NCBI GenBank assembly: GCA_021298435.1
Contig: JAJTFJ010000018.1
Location: forward strand, 1 to 35,906
Reading direction: 5' to 3'
Length of the DNA: 35,906 nucleotides
Origin: Ilumatobacteraceae bacterium
GTDB taxonomy: Bacteria; Actinomycetota; Acidimicrobiia; Acidimicrobiales; Ilumatobacteraceae
Shown here: positions 26,950-34,136 of the stretch, in pieces
How the letters are laid out: the number at the start of each line of letters is the position of its first letter
Position numbering within the stretch: position 1 is the first letter of the stretch
Translations under genes and position numbers: made by a program
The notes under the pieces: model-generated
The model's database searches: none
What the model was told of the DNA's origin: nothing
The model's input: the letters and a program-made list of their open reading frames with translations, nothing else

Positions 26950-28325
26950 CTAGTCCTTTGTCGCACTAGCCAGGCGGCTTCGGCTTCACCCATCGGTGTC
27001 GATGGGCCAGCGTTTGTCATTGGCCACAACTCTTCACTGATGCGACGGAAGTTTCCTGCGGCGCCGAGTTGCCCGAGCAATGCATACAGACCCAAGTTGA
27101 TGCGCTGAATGAACACAAAAGCTTTCGGAACAGTGGCGTATTGCGCAATGGCCGAGGTGCGATCAAAAGTGTGACGCACGATGGACGTGGCGTATTCGGT
27201 CGACCACGTCATCTCCTTTGACTCGCGCACGGGCGCATAGAAGTGCGCGAAATAATCGCCTGCCTCTTGAGTGGTGAAAGGCGCATCGGGTTGCAACATG
27301 CCAGCGTCTTCAATGATGCGGCGATACTTCTCCATGTCGTCTTCCAACACAGCCGCGCTCACCATTCCCTGGAACATTTCCATTTCTTCCACGGTGAAGT
27401 GTTTGATGAGTCCAAAGTCAAGGAAGGTCACACGACCGTCCTTGTGGAAGATGTAGTTACCAGGATGTGGATCACCATTAAATGCGCGGAAGCGATACAA
27501 GCTGCGGAAGACAAAACGGAAGATCGCTTCACCGACGTTGTTGCGTTCTGCTTGTGACCATTCCAGAACTTCAGCAAACGAATGACCGCTCACGAGTTCA
27601 GTGATGAGAACACGCGAGGTGGAGTATTCATGCAGAACTTCGGGAACATGAATAAACGGGTGTCCTCGATAGAAATCAGCGAATGTCTGCTGGTTCTGTG
27701 CCTCGAGTGTGTAGTCAAGTTCCTCGCGCAGACGATCCTTGATTTCAGCGACCATGTCCTCTGGATTCAGACTCTTAAAACCAAACGCAAGTAATGCGCC
27801 CAACAAGTCGGCAGTGCGGATATCAGCATCAATCGCTTCAGCAACACCGGGATATTGCACTTTGACTGCCACGGCACGTTCACCTGCTGGTGTGCGAAGA
27901 ATTGCGCGGTGTACTTGTCCGATTGATGCAGCAGCAATGGGCTCATCGTCAAACTCGACGAACATCTCAGCGACTGGACGACCTAATTCGGTCTCTAAGA
28001 CTTCATGAACAAGTTCGACCGCCATCGGAGGCGCATTTGATTGCAGTTGGCCAAGAGCAAGACGCATGGGCTCAGGCAAACCATCATCGAGATAGCTAGC
28101 CATCTGACCCAACTTCATGAGTGCGCCCTTCATGTTGCCGAGTTCGGTGGCTACCTGTTGAGCAGTCTTCATCTCGCGATCACGCGACAGTTGCTCGCGT
28201 CGTTCGGCGCCAGCAAATACTTTGCGTGCAGATGTGCCGGCATGGGCAAGACCAATTCGGGCGCCGAGGCGAGCCAGACGACTATTTCGTCGCCACCGTG
28301 ACCGAAGATTGATTGCAGATTTCAT
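26946..28325 (-). CDS. ABC1/AarF/UbiB-family atypical protein kinase-like protein
   Basis: A 459-residue member of the UbiB (ADCK) family. Motifs: the family-specific KLGQMASYLDDGLPEPM (KxGQ motif) near residue 72, the Ala-rich nucleotide loop AAASIGQVHRAIL, the invariant Lys in VAVKVQYPG, the catalytic loop NGDPHPGNYIF, and FLDFGLIKHF (DFG). These proteins support isoprenoid quinone or lipid homeostasis in other organisms; substrates are poorly defined, so no specific role is claimed. The ATG at 28325 overlaps the hydrolase stop by 4 nt. It is the third gene of a greA-hydrolase-kinase operon. Its TAG stop overlaps that of nadC on the other strand. Confidence 0.9.
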   Translation of the reverse strand: MKSAINLRSRWRRNSRLARLGARIGLAHAGTSARKVFAGAERREQLSRDREMKTAQQVATELGNMKGALMKLGQMASYLDDGLPEPMRLALGQLQSNAPPMAVELVHEVLETELGRPVAEMFVEFDDEPIAAASIGQVHRAILRTPAGERAVAVKVQYPGVAEAIDADIRTADLLGALLAFGFKSLNPEDMVAEIKDRLREELDYTLEAQNQQTFADFYRGHPFIHVPEVLHEYSTSRVLITELVSGHSFAEVLEWSQAERNNVGEAIFRFVFRSLYRFRAFNGDPHPGNYIFHKDGRVTFLDFGLIKHFTVEEMEMFQGMVSAAVLEDDMEKYRRIIEDAGMLQPDAPFTTQEAGDYFAHFYAPVRESKEMTWSTEYATSIVRHTFDRTSAIAQYATVPKAFVFIQRINLGLYALLGQLGAAGNFRRISEELWPMTNAGPSTPMGEAEAAWLVRQRTS

Positions 28326-29200
28326 GACACTGAATCGCGAGAAGGGACATCAGTTGTCGAACGATGATGCACATTGAGACATGCATTCACGAGCATGGGA
28401 ACAAAGCGATCTGCATGTGCAAACACTGCATCGTGGTCTGCATCAATGGTTTGTGTAAAGACATTCGGTATCAACTGGGCAAGTTCATGCTGACGATCAG
28501 TGGCGACAACCCGATCTTGGGTCGTGATGATCATTGCCGTCGGTGCAGCCACTTCAGGTAGCCATTTGCGAGAGTCATACAGACCAAGTGCCGCACCAGC
28601 TTCAAGGATGAGACGCCATTCGTGGTCTGACGCTTCCTTGGCTGCCCACGGTTCCCACGTCATTGTTTTGCGCGACACATACAAACGATGAGAGATCGAT
28701 TCACGAAGGGATGCAGGCACAAGCCGAGACAGTGCACCAATGCCTGCGAGCGCGGTGAAACCGATGCGTTCTTTCCGCTCTTCCACAAAATGCCCAGACG
28801 TCGCTGCAAGAACTAAGCCGCTGACACGATGCGCGTGGCGCTTCCACACAAGTTGTGCAACGGTGCCACCCATGGAATACCCGACAGGAATGAATTTCTC
28901 GATACCTAACTGATCAGCGAGTGCTGCCGCATCATCAGCACAATCCGACAACTTGAATTGGCGCTTGGTGCGAATGCCGCGTCCGTGTCCGCGATGGTCA
29001 AGTGCGATCACACGAAAGTGTTGGCCCAGTTGTTCGTAACACATGAACCAGTTGAGGTCGGCCGTTGCAGTCCAGCCGTGCAACAACATCAACGTTGGTG
29101 CACCGGCAGGGCCTTCCACTTCTCGAAAGTACGTGGTGCCACGTCCGGGAAGAGAGATGAAACGACCAGGCGGCAGATTCGGAGTTGGGTGATCGCTCAG
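28322..29200 (-). CDS. Alpha/beta hydrolase, probable CTG start
   Basis: A serine hydrolase of unknown substrate. The first conventional start, GTG at 29119, would give 265 residues but would cut off the natural first strand of the fold. In-frame sequence upstream encodes RFISLPGRGTTYFREVEG, the normal N-terminus for this family, and there is no ATG, GTG or TTG there. The CTG at 29200 overlaps the greA TGA as CTGA and has AAAGG about 7 nt upstream, giving 292 residues. The core is intact: MLLHGWTATADLNW (oxyanion region), nucleophile elbow VGYSMGGTV (Ser about 109), acid QDRVV (Asp about 229) and ADHDAVFAH (His about 256). It ends in an ATGA overlap with the kinase gene. Confidence 0.85.
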   Translation of the reverse strand: MSDHPTPNLPPGRFISLPGRGTTYFREVEGPAGAPTLMLLHGWTATADLNWFMCYEQLGQHFRVIALDHRGHGRGIRTKRQFKLSDCADDAAALADQLGIEKFIPVGYSMGGTVAQLVWKRHAHRVSGLVLAATSGHFVEERKERIGFTALAGIGALSRLVPASLRESISHRLYVSRKTMTWEPWAAKEASDHEWRLILEAGAALGLYDSRKWLPEVAAPTAMIITTQDRVVATDRQHELAQLIPNVFTQTIDADHDAVFAHADRFVPMLVNACLNVHHRSTTDVPSRDSVS

Positions 29201-29676
29201 TTCTCGACCTTTACGACTGTCACTGAAACTTTCGCGCCATTCTCGAGAGTGATCTGCACCTTTTCGCCCTCGTGCTTACCAAGCAGCGCAGATCCGATAG
29301 GGGAGACAGGACTCATCACTTCCACACCTTCGCCAGTGCGCTTTTCTTCGATGTGTCCGATGAGATACAACTCGGCGTCTTCGGCGTCATCGCCATCGAA
29401 CAAAATGGTGACGCGCGAGAGAACGCCCACTTCGCCTGCTGGTGGAGCAGTGGCAATCTCTGAACTTTCCAAGATGGAAAGCAGCAGATTCTTGCGGTCG
29501 TTCAACTGGCCATACTCGTCTTTGGCGGCGTGGTAGTCGCCGTTTTCCTTGAGGTCGCCCATTTCACGGGCAATGCCAATGAGGTCTGCAACACGTGGAA
29601 GCTCGTTGTGCTCCAGGTGGGTGATCTCGGCCTCGAGCCTTTTGTAGGTCTCTGCTGACAGAAGGTGCTTTGCCAT
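29197..29676 (-). CDS. greA: Transcription elongation factor GreA
   Basis: A 159-residue factor that stimulates transcript cleavage by backtracked RNA polymerase. The N-terminal coiled coil ([19 protein letters not shown]) with the acidic tip [21 protein letters not shown] is followed by the FKBP-like C-terminal domain ([38 protein letters not shown], ending [10 protein letters not shown]). I chose the ATG at 29676 ([14 protein letters not shown]) from the family N-terminus; the frame stays open 71 codons further, but that stretch overlaps leuB on the other strand. No clear Shine-Dalgarno. The TGA stop overlaps the hydrolase CTG. Divergent from leuB, with 39 bp between starts. Confidence 0.94.
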   Translation of the reverse strand: MAKHLLSAETYKRLEAEITHLEHNELPRVADLIGIAREMGDLKENGDYHAAKDEYGQLNDRKNLLLSILESSEIATAPPAGEVGVLSRVTILFDGDDAEDAELYLIGHIEEKRTGEGVEVMSPVSPIGSALLGKHEGEKVQITLENGAKVSVTVVKVEN

Positions 29677-29715
29677 GCGAGGAAGGCTATCTGCGCCTTC
29701 TACGATGGAGCCCCT

Positions 29716-30711
29716 ATGGCACATCGCATTGCACTCATTGGTGGAGACGGAATCGGACCAGAAGTCACGGCGGAAGCCGTCAAGGTGGTGCGTGCGACCG
29801 GAGTCGCCATTGAGACCACTGATTTTGACCTCGGTGGTATGCGGTATCTGCGCGATGGTGAGATCTTGTCTGACGATGTGCTTGATCAATTACGCAACTT
29901 TGACGCCATCTTGTTGGGCGCCGTCGGCACCCCTGATGTTCCTCCTGGCATTATCGAGCGTGGCCTTCTCTTGAAGATGCGTTTTGATCTCGACCTTTAT
30001 GTGAATCAACGACCTTTCGCAGGCACTGCTCCTGGTCACATCACGCCTCATGACTTCGTTGTCATCCGCGAGAACACTGAAGGCCCGTATGTGGGCGAAG
30101 GCGGCGTTCTTCGTCGGGGTACCGCTCATGAGATTGCAACACAGGGCAGTGTGAACACGCGCCATGGTGTTGAGCGTTGTATCCGTTATGCATTCGAGCT
30201 TGCAGCGAAGCGCGAGCGTAAGCACGTGACGCTGGTGCACAAGACAAACGTGCTCACCTTCGCGGGTGACCTCTGGCAGCGTGCCTTTAACGATGTTGCA
30301 AAAGAGTTCCCGCAAGTAGGAACCGCGTACAACCATGTTGACGCCGCATGTATCTACTTCGTGGAAGATCCGCACCGCTATGACGTCATCGTGACCGACA
30401 ACTTGTTTGGTGACATCCTCACCGACCTCGGTGGTGCCGTCAGCGGCGGCATCGGTTTGGCATCGTCGGCCAACCTCAACCCTTCTCGCACCGGTCCGTC
30501 CATGTTTGAGCCGTCTCATGGTTCAGCACCCGACATCGTGGGTACAGGCAAGGCCAACCCCACAGCGGCCATTTTGTCTGCTGCTCTGATGTTGGAATTC
30601 CTGGGCGAAAATGATGCCGCAGCCCGTATTCGTGCCGCTTGCGACACTGCCCCCACGGGCAACACCGTCGAAATCGGAAACTCAATCGCCGCACTCGTTG
30701 CTGGCAAGTAA
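29716..30711 (+). CDS. leuB: 3-isopropylmalate dehydrogenase
   Basis: NAD-dependent oxidative decarboxylation of 3-isopropylmalate, and of 3-methylmalate if the citramalate route runs. The 331-residue length fits the short actinobacterial LeuB. Motifs: [40 protein letters not shown], the substrate-binding [27 protein letters not shown] with catalytic Lys, and [20 protein letters not shown] plus [13 protein letters not shown] with the metal and NAD positions. I chose the ATG at 29716 ([10 protein letters not shown]) because it has GGAG upstream; the in-frame ATG at 29665 lies inside greA. ilvE follows after 30 bp, so the two are likely co-transcribed. Confidence 0.93.
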   Translation: MAHRIALIGGDGIGPEVTAEAVKVVRATGVAIETTDFDLGGMRYLRDGEILSDDVLDQLRNFDAILLGAVGTPDVPPGIIERGLLLKMRFDLDLYVNQRPFAGTAPGHITPHDFVVIRENTEGPYVGEGGVLRRGTAHEIATQGSVNTRHGVERCIRYAFELAAKRERKHVTLVHKTNVLTFAGDLWQRAFNDVAKEFPQVGTAYNHVDAACIYFVEDPHRYDVIVTDNLFGDILTDLGGAVSGGIGLASSANLNPSRTGPSMFEPSHGSAPDIVGTGKANPTAAILSAALMLEFLGENDAAARIRAACDTAPTGNTVEIGNSIAALVAGK

Positions 30712-30741
30712 TCTTCAACCAACACACCGCTAGGAGCACCC

Positions 30742-31659
30742 ATGCCCACTCTTGTCCCAACACCGAAAATTTGGATGAACGGCACTCTTGTCGACTGGGA
30801 CAAAGCTCAGGTGCACGTTCTCACGCACACGCTTCACTACGGAACAGGCGTCTTCGAAGGAATTCGCGCATACGAAACTGCTGATGGCCCCGCAGTCTTC
30901 CGTTTGACCGAGCACATCGAACGACTCTTCCGCAGCGCAAAGATTCTCGGTATGGAGATTCCATACACGGTGCAAGAAATTGTTGATGCAACTCGTGAGA
31001 CAGTTCGTTCCACTGGTTTGCCTGGTTGTTACATCCGCCCGATTGCGTATTACGGCTACGGCGAGATGGGTCTGAACACTCTTCCGTGCAGTGTTGACGT
31101 TGCGATTGCGTGCTGGCCATGGGGTGCTTATTTGGGCGAGGATGCCATGACCAAGGGTGTGCGCATGAAGATCTCTTCATGGAAGCGTCTGGACCACAAC
31201 ATGCTTCCTCCTGCTGCAAAGACCGTTGCGAACTACGCAAACTCCTCGCTAGCCAAGGTGGAGGCATTGCGCGCCGGATACGACGAGGCAATCCTTCTCA
31301 ATATGGAAGGTCTTGTCAGCGAGTGCACCGGCGAGAACCTTTTCGTTGTGCGCAACGGCAAAGTCATCACACCGCCACTTTCGGCTGGAGCGCTGGAAGG
31401 CATTACCCAGTGGAGCGTCATTAAGATTCTTCAAGACCTTGGCTACGAAGTCGAGACGGGCAATATCGCTCGCTCCGACCTTTACATCGCTGAAGAAATC
31501 TTCTGTGTGGGTACAGCTGCTGAAGTCAGCGCCATTAACTCGGTTGATGACCGCAGCGTTCCTTGCCCCGGCCCGATCACCAAGCAGGTGGCGGATATCT
31601 ACGGCAAGGCCGTTCGTGGCCAACTCCCGCAGTACAAGGACTGGCTCGAGCTCGCCTGA
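30742..31659 (+). CDS. ilvE: Branched-chain amino acid aminotransferase
   Basis: PLP-dependent transamination that makes leucine, isoleucine and valine from their 2-oxo acids. The 305 residues form a fold IV aminotransferase. HTLHYGTGVFEGIRAYET and IRPIAYYGYGEMGLN are near the N-terminus. The active-site Lys lies in PPAAKTVANYANSSLA, about residue 159; then EAILLNMEGLVSECTGENLF and the phosphate-binding LSAGALEGITQWSVI and FCVGTAAEVS. TAGGAGC precedes the ATG by about 6 nt. It follows leuB by 30 bp. Beyond it is a 319-bp gap with the cimA regulatory region. Confidence 0.94.
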   Translation: MPTLVPTPKIWMNGTLVDWDKAQVHVLTHTLHYGTGVFEGIRAYETADGPAVFRLTEHIERLFRSAKILGMEIPYTVQEIVDATRETVRSTGLPGCYIRPIAYYGYGEMGLNTLPCSVDVAIACWPWGAYLGEDAMTKGVRMKISSWKRLDHNMLPPAAKTVANYANSSLAKVEALRAGYDEAILLNMEGLVSECTGENLFVVRNGKVITPPLSAGALEGITQWSVIKILQDLGYEVETGNIARSDLYIAEEIFCVGTAAEVSAINSVDDRSVPCPGPITKQVADIYGKAVRGQLPQYKDWLELA

Positions 31660-31698
31660 GCCCACATCACTGAAAATTCTTCACGAGTTTTCAACATG

Positions 31699-31734
31699 GG
31701 AAACCCTTATCGGCAATAGGGAGATGGGTTTTCC
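31699..31734 (+). terminator. Possible weak terminator after ilvE
   Basis: GGAAACCC (31699-31706) can pair with GGGTTTTCC (31726-31734) with one bulged T. The following T tract is short, so termination is uncertain. Confidence 0.35.
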
Positions 31735-31776
31735 ACAGGTTTCCCCACAGCCAAGGCAACTTTGCCCACAGGGGAG

Positions 31777-31805
31777 TTGACGATTGCCTCAAATACGGCG
31801 ATACT
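31777..31805 (+). promoter_or_regulatory. Promoter of the cimA leader transcript (TTGACG, 17 bp, GATACT)
   Basis: TTGACG at 31777-31782 and GATACT at 31800-31805 are separated by exactly 17 bp. The leader ATG begins 7 nt after the -10 box, where transcription would be expected to start, so the leader mRNA is probably leaderless. Confidence 0.8.
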
Positions 31806-31812
31806 TTCTCTC

Positions 31813-31878
31813 ATGTTGACCGCAAGCATCTCCCGCCGCCTTCTCGGCTCTGCTGCGTCAATCATCATTATTCTCTAG
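31813..31878 (+). CDS. cimA leader peptide with four consecutive isoleucines
   Basis: A 21-residue frame, ATG to TAG. It begins MLTASISRRLL and ends SIIIIL: four consecutive Ile codons (ATC ATC ATT ATT) and a Leu directly before the stop. It sits directly behind a good promoter and 29 nt before a terminator hairpin, with cimA 100 nt downstream. The arrangement matches amino-acid attenuation sensing charged Ile-tRNA, which fits because citramalate synthase opens a route to isoleucine. A GCGCACG/CGTGCGC hairpin starts at the last base of the stop codon and could serve as the pause or competing stem; I did not find a clear antiterminator pairing. Leaderless translation is likely. The elements are seen directly; regulation is inferred. 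Confidence 0.85.
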   Translation: MLTASISRRLLGSAASIIIIL

Positions 31879-31907
31879 CGCACGCCGGCCTCCGACGTGC
31901 GCGCACC

Positions 31908-31930
31908 GACCGCCTTAGGGCGGTTTTTTC
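31908..31930 (+). terminator. Rho-independent terminator of the cimA attenuator
   Basis: ACCGCC (31909-31914) and GGCGGT (31919-31924) form a perfect six-pair GC-rich stem with loop TTAG, followed by six T residues (31924-31929). It lies between the leader peptide and cimA. Confidence 0.88.
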
Positions 31931-31978
31931 ATTCCCTGATTCACCCCACCAGACAAGATTTACAACGGAGACACCGAG

Positions 31979-33562
31979 ATGAACACCACCACCTCACTTG
32001 AAATGGTCGAAGCGTTCGACACCACACTGCGCGATGGCATGCAGGTGGAAGGCGTATCGGCAACTGTCGAAGACAAGCTGCGCATTGCAGAACAGTTGGA
32101 GTATCTCGGCGTTCACTTCATTGAAGGCGGATGGCCTGGTGCGAATCCGAAGGACATCGAGTTCTTCGCTCGTGCTGCAAAGGAACTCAATTTCCGTAAC
32201 TCAACTCTTGTGGCTTTCGGCTCCACACGTCGTCCTAAAGGAAAAGTTGACGATGATGCCACTCTGCGCAATTTGCTTGATGCGAATACATCGGCTGTGT
32301 GCATTGTTGCAAAGTCCTGGGATTATCACGTCACTGATGCTTTGCAGACAACGCTCGACGAAGGTGTCTTGATGGTTGCGGACTCCGTTGACTTCTTGAA
32401 TGGTCACGGTCGTCAGGTGCTGGTTGACCTTGAGCATTTCTTCGATGGCTATAAGAACAATCCAGAGTTTGCAATGCGTGTGGTGGAAGCTGCAGTCATG
32501 AAGGGCGCTACGCACTTGGTGATGTGCGATACCAATGGTGGATCACTGCCTCATGAAGTCGCTGAGATTGTTGGCAAAGTAAAGGCATTCGTCGGCAACG
32601 ACGCAACGCTTGGCATCCATTGTCATGACGACACTGGCTGCGCCGTTGCCAACTCGATGGCAGCAGTATTGGCCGGAGTACGTCACGTGCAGGGCACGTT
32701 GAATGGCTTGGGTGAGCGCACGGGTAACACCAACCTCACCACAGTGATTCCCAACCTTGAATTGAAGATGGGCTTTAGCTGTTTGCCAGAAGGCCACTTG
32801 TCGCGCATTACCGCGGTGAGCAATCACGTTGCCGAAGTACTCAATCGTCCATTGAATCCGCAGGCTCCCTACGTGGGTGCATCGGCGTTTGCTCACAAAG
32901 CAGGACTGCACGTGTCTGCGATCAAGCGTGCTCGTGATGCGTATGAACATGTTGATCCGGAAATCGTGGGCAACGGAACTCGTTTCGTTGTCAGTGAAAT
33001 GGCCGGTCGTGCAACCATCGAAGTAAAGGCTGATGAACTTGGTCTCACTCTGGATGGTGCTGCTGTGAACACTGTGATTGAAGATCTCAAGCGTCTTGAG
33101 CACGAGGGGTATCACTTTGAGGCTGCGGATGCATCTCTCGAGATGTTGATGCGTCGTGCGACAGGATGGACACAGGACCAGTTCCGCGTGGAGACAATGC
33201 GGGTTGTGACTGATGAAGCATCCGATGGCCGTTTCACCACTGAGGCTGTAGTCAAGGTATGGGTCGGAGATCAGCTGTTCGAGAATGTCTCTGCTGGCAA
33301 TGGTCCGGTGAACGCAATTGACGCAGCACTCCGCGCCAGCCTGCGCTCCAGTTTCCCTCAGATCGACAAGATTCACCTCGTGGACTACAAGGTGCGCATT
33401 CTCGATGGCGGCAGTGCGACGGGCGCTATCACTCGAGTACTCATTGACGCCACCAACGGCGACAGAAGCTGGACCACGATTGGCGTGTCCACGAACATCA
33501 TCGAAGCCTCTTGGCAGGCCCTCGAGGAATCACTGGTCTACGGGCTTCTTCACGCCAACTAA
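31979..33562 (+). CDS. cimA: (R)-citramalate synthase
   Basis: Condenses pyruvate and acetyl-CoA to citramalate, giving 2-oxobutyrate for isoleucine without threonine. The 527-residue protein belongs to the DRE-TIM family: FDTTLRDGMQVEGVSAT at the N-terminus, the metal-binding HCHDDTGCAVANS, and NGLGERTGNTNLTTV, with AFAHKAGLHVSAI. The C-terminal third is the LeuA-like dimerisation or allosteric domain (NVSAGNGPVNAIDAALRASL). The early sequence, with IEGGWPGANPKDIEFF, favours citramalate synthase over isopropylmalate synthase, and a separate leuA is present. The ATG has GGAG about 9-12 nt upstream. Expression is probably controlled by the isoleucine leader. LeuCD and LeuB are the expected next enzymes. 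Confidence 0.92.
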   Translation: MNTTTSLEMVEAFDTTLRDGMQVEGVSATVEDKLRIAEQLEYLGVHFIEGGWPGANPKDIEFFARAAKELNFRNSTLVAFGSTRRPKGKVDDDATLRNLLDANTSAVCIVAKSWDYHVTDALQTTLDEGVLMVADSVDFLNGHGRQVLVDLEHFFDGYKNNPEFAMRVVEAAVMKGATHLVMCDTNGGSLPHEVAEIVGKVKAFVGNDATLGIHCHDDTGCAVANSMAAVLAGVRHVQGTLNGLGERTGNTNLTTVIPNLELKMGFSCLPEGHLSRITAVSNHVAEVLNRPLNPQAPYVGASAFAHKAGLHVSAIKRARDAYEHVDPEIVGNGTRFVVSEMAGRATIEVKADELGLTLDGAAVNTVIEDLKRLEHEGYHFEAADASLEMLMRRATGWTQDQFRVETMRVVTDEASDGRFTTEAVVKVWVGDQLFENVSAGNGPVNAIDAALRASLRSSFPQIDKIHLVDYKVRILDGGSATGAITRVLIDATNGDRSWTTIGVSTNIIEASWQALEESLVYGLLHAN

Positions 33563-33608
33563 CGAGTTCTTCCTCAGAAGACGGCTGGTCGGCGTAGAGT
33601 TTCTTCTT

Positions 33609-34136
33609 ATGGCAGCACCCCGATTCGCACCAGTTCCACCGGTTGAACCAGTTCGTTATTACGAGTCACCCGATGTCGTCCCCGACGGCCGGCAGCTTGG
33701 TCGTCCCGGTGAGATCGAAGGGCGTCAACCTGCTGGTGATCGCCTCGGCTATCAGGGTCCAGATCAGGGCTACATCATCACGTTGGCACGTCGTGCTGAA
33801 GGACGTGTTCGTGTGTCGGCAGGAGAGAGCATTGACGATGCTCTTCGTGGTTGTTCGCTGATCGCCCTGCGTCGCGCTTCGATGTTTGGTCGCGCACCAT
33901 CTGTCTATGACCTCAACCTCGCACTTGCGCTCTGGGGATTTCTCTCCGATGCGCCACCAGCAGATTTAGTCGCCGTGCGTAAGGAACTCTTTATCGGTGT
34001 TGGCCATGTCCACCATTACAAAGAGGGTCGAGCAATTGCCGACATGATTCCAGAATCAACGTTGCGTCTGTCGCCTGACGACGTCGCAGCCCAATTCGCC
34101 ACACAGTGGCGCGCACTCACGGGGTATGCACAATGA
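33609..34136 (+). CDS. Small protein of unknown function preceding an acyl-CoA dehydrogenase
   Basis: A 175-residue soluble protein I do not recognise. It has a Pro-rich N-terminus (APRFAPVPPVEPVRYYESP), then DRLGYQGPDQGYIITLARRAEGRV, a predicted helical middle with SLIALRRASMFGRAPSVYDLNLALALWGFL, and a His-rich short motif GVGHVHHYKEGRAIADM. The ATG at 33609 is chosen because the preceding in-frame sequence overlaps cimA; there is no ribosome site, and TAGAGT 8 nt upstream could be a -10 box of a leaderless message. The stop overlaps the acyl-CoA dehydrogenase start by 4 nt (ATGA), so the two are coupled and may work together, but no function is assigned. Confidence 0.72.
   Translation: MAAPRFAPVPPVEPVRYYESPDVVPDGRQLGRPGEIEGRQPAGDRLGYQGPDQGYIITLARRAEGRVRVSAGESIDDALRGCSLIALRRASMFGRAPSVYDLNLALALWGFLSDAPPADLVAVRKELFIGVGHVHHYKEGRAIADMIPESTLRLSPDDVAAQFATQWRALTGYAQ

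Larger units (their letters stand above)
31660..31978 (+). promoter_or_regulatory. 319-bp regulatory gap between ilvE and cimA
   Basis: Contents in order: an imperfect inverted repeat GGAAACCC/GGGTTTTCC (31699-31734) that may end the ilvE transcript, three CCACA-containing nonamers resembling DnaA boxes (31729-31770), a promoter (31777-31805), an isoleucine-rich leader peptide (31813-31878), a stable hairpin directly after it (31878-31902) and a terminator (31908-31930). The last 50 bp before cimA holds its ribosome-binding GGAG. Confidence 0.8.

Noticed and set aside
29677-29889. 71-codon N-terminal extension of GreA
   Set aside because: The family begins at [14 protein letters not shown]; the extension overlaps leuB on the other strand and has no GreA similarity.
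32543-33376. 277-codon antisense frame in cimA
   Set aside because: Opposite a fully conserved coding sequence, with no domain or start signal of its own.
33318-33608. 97-codon extension of the 175-residue gene before the acyl-CoA dehydrogenase
   Set aside because: It overlaps the C-terminal domain of cimA in another frame and has shadow-like composition.
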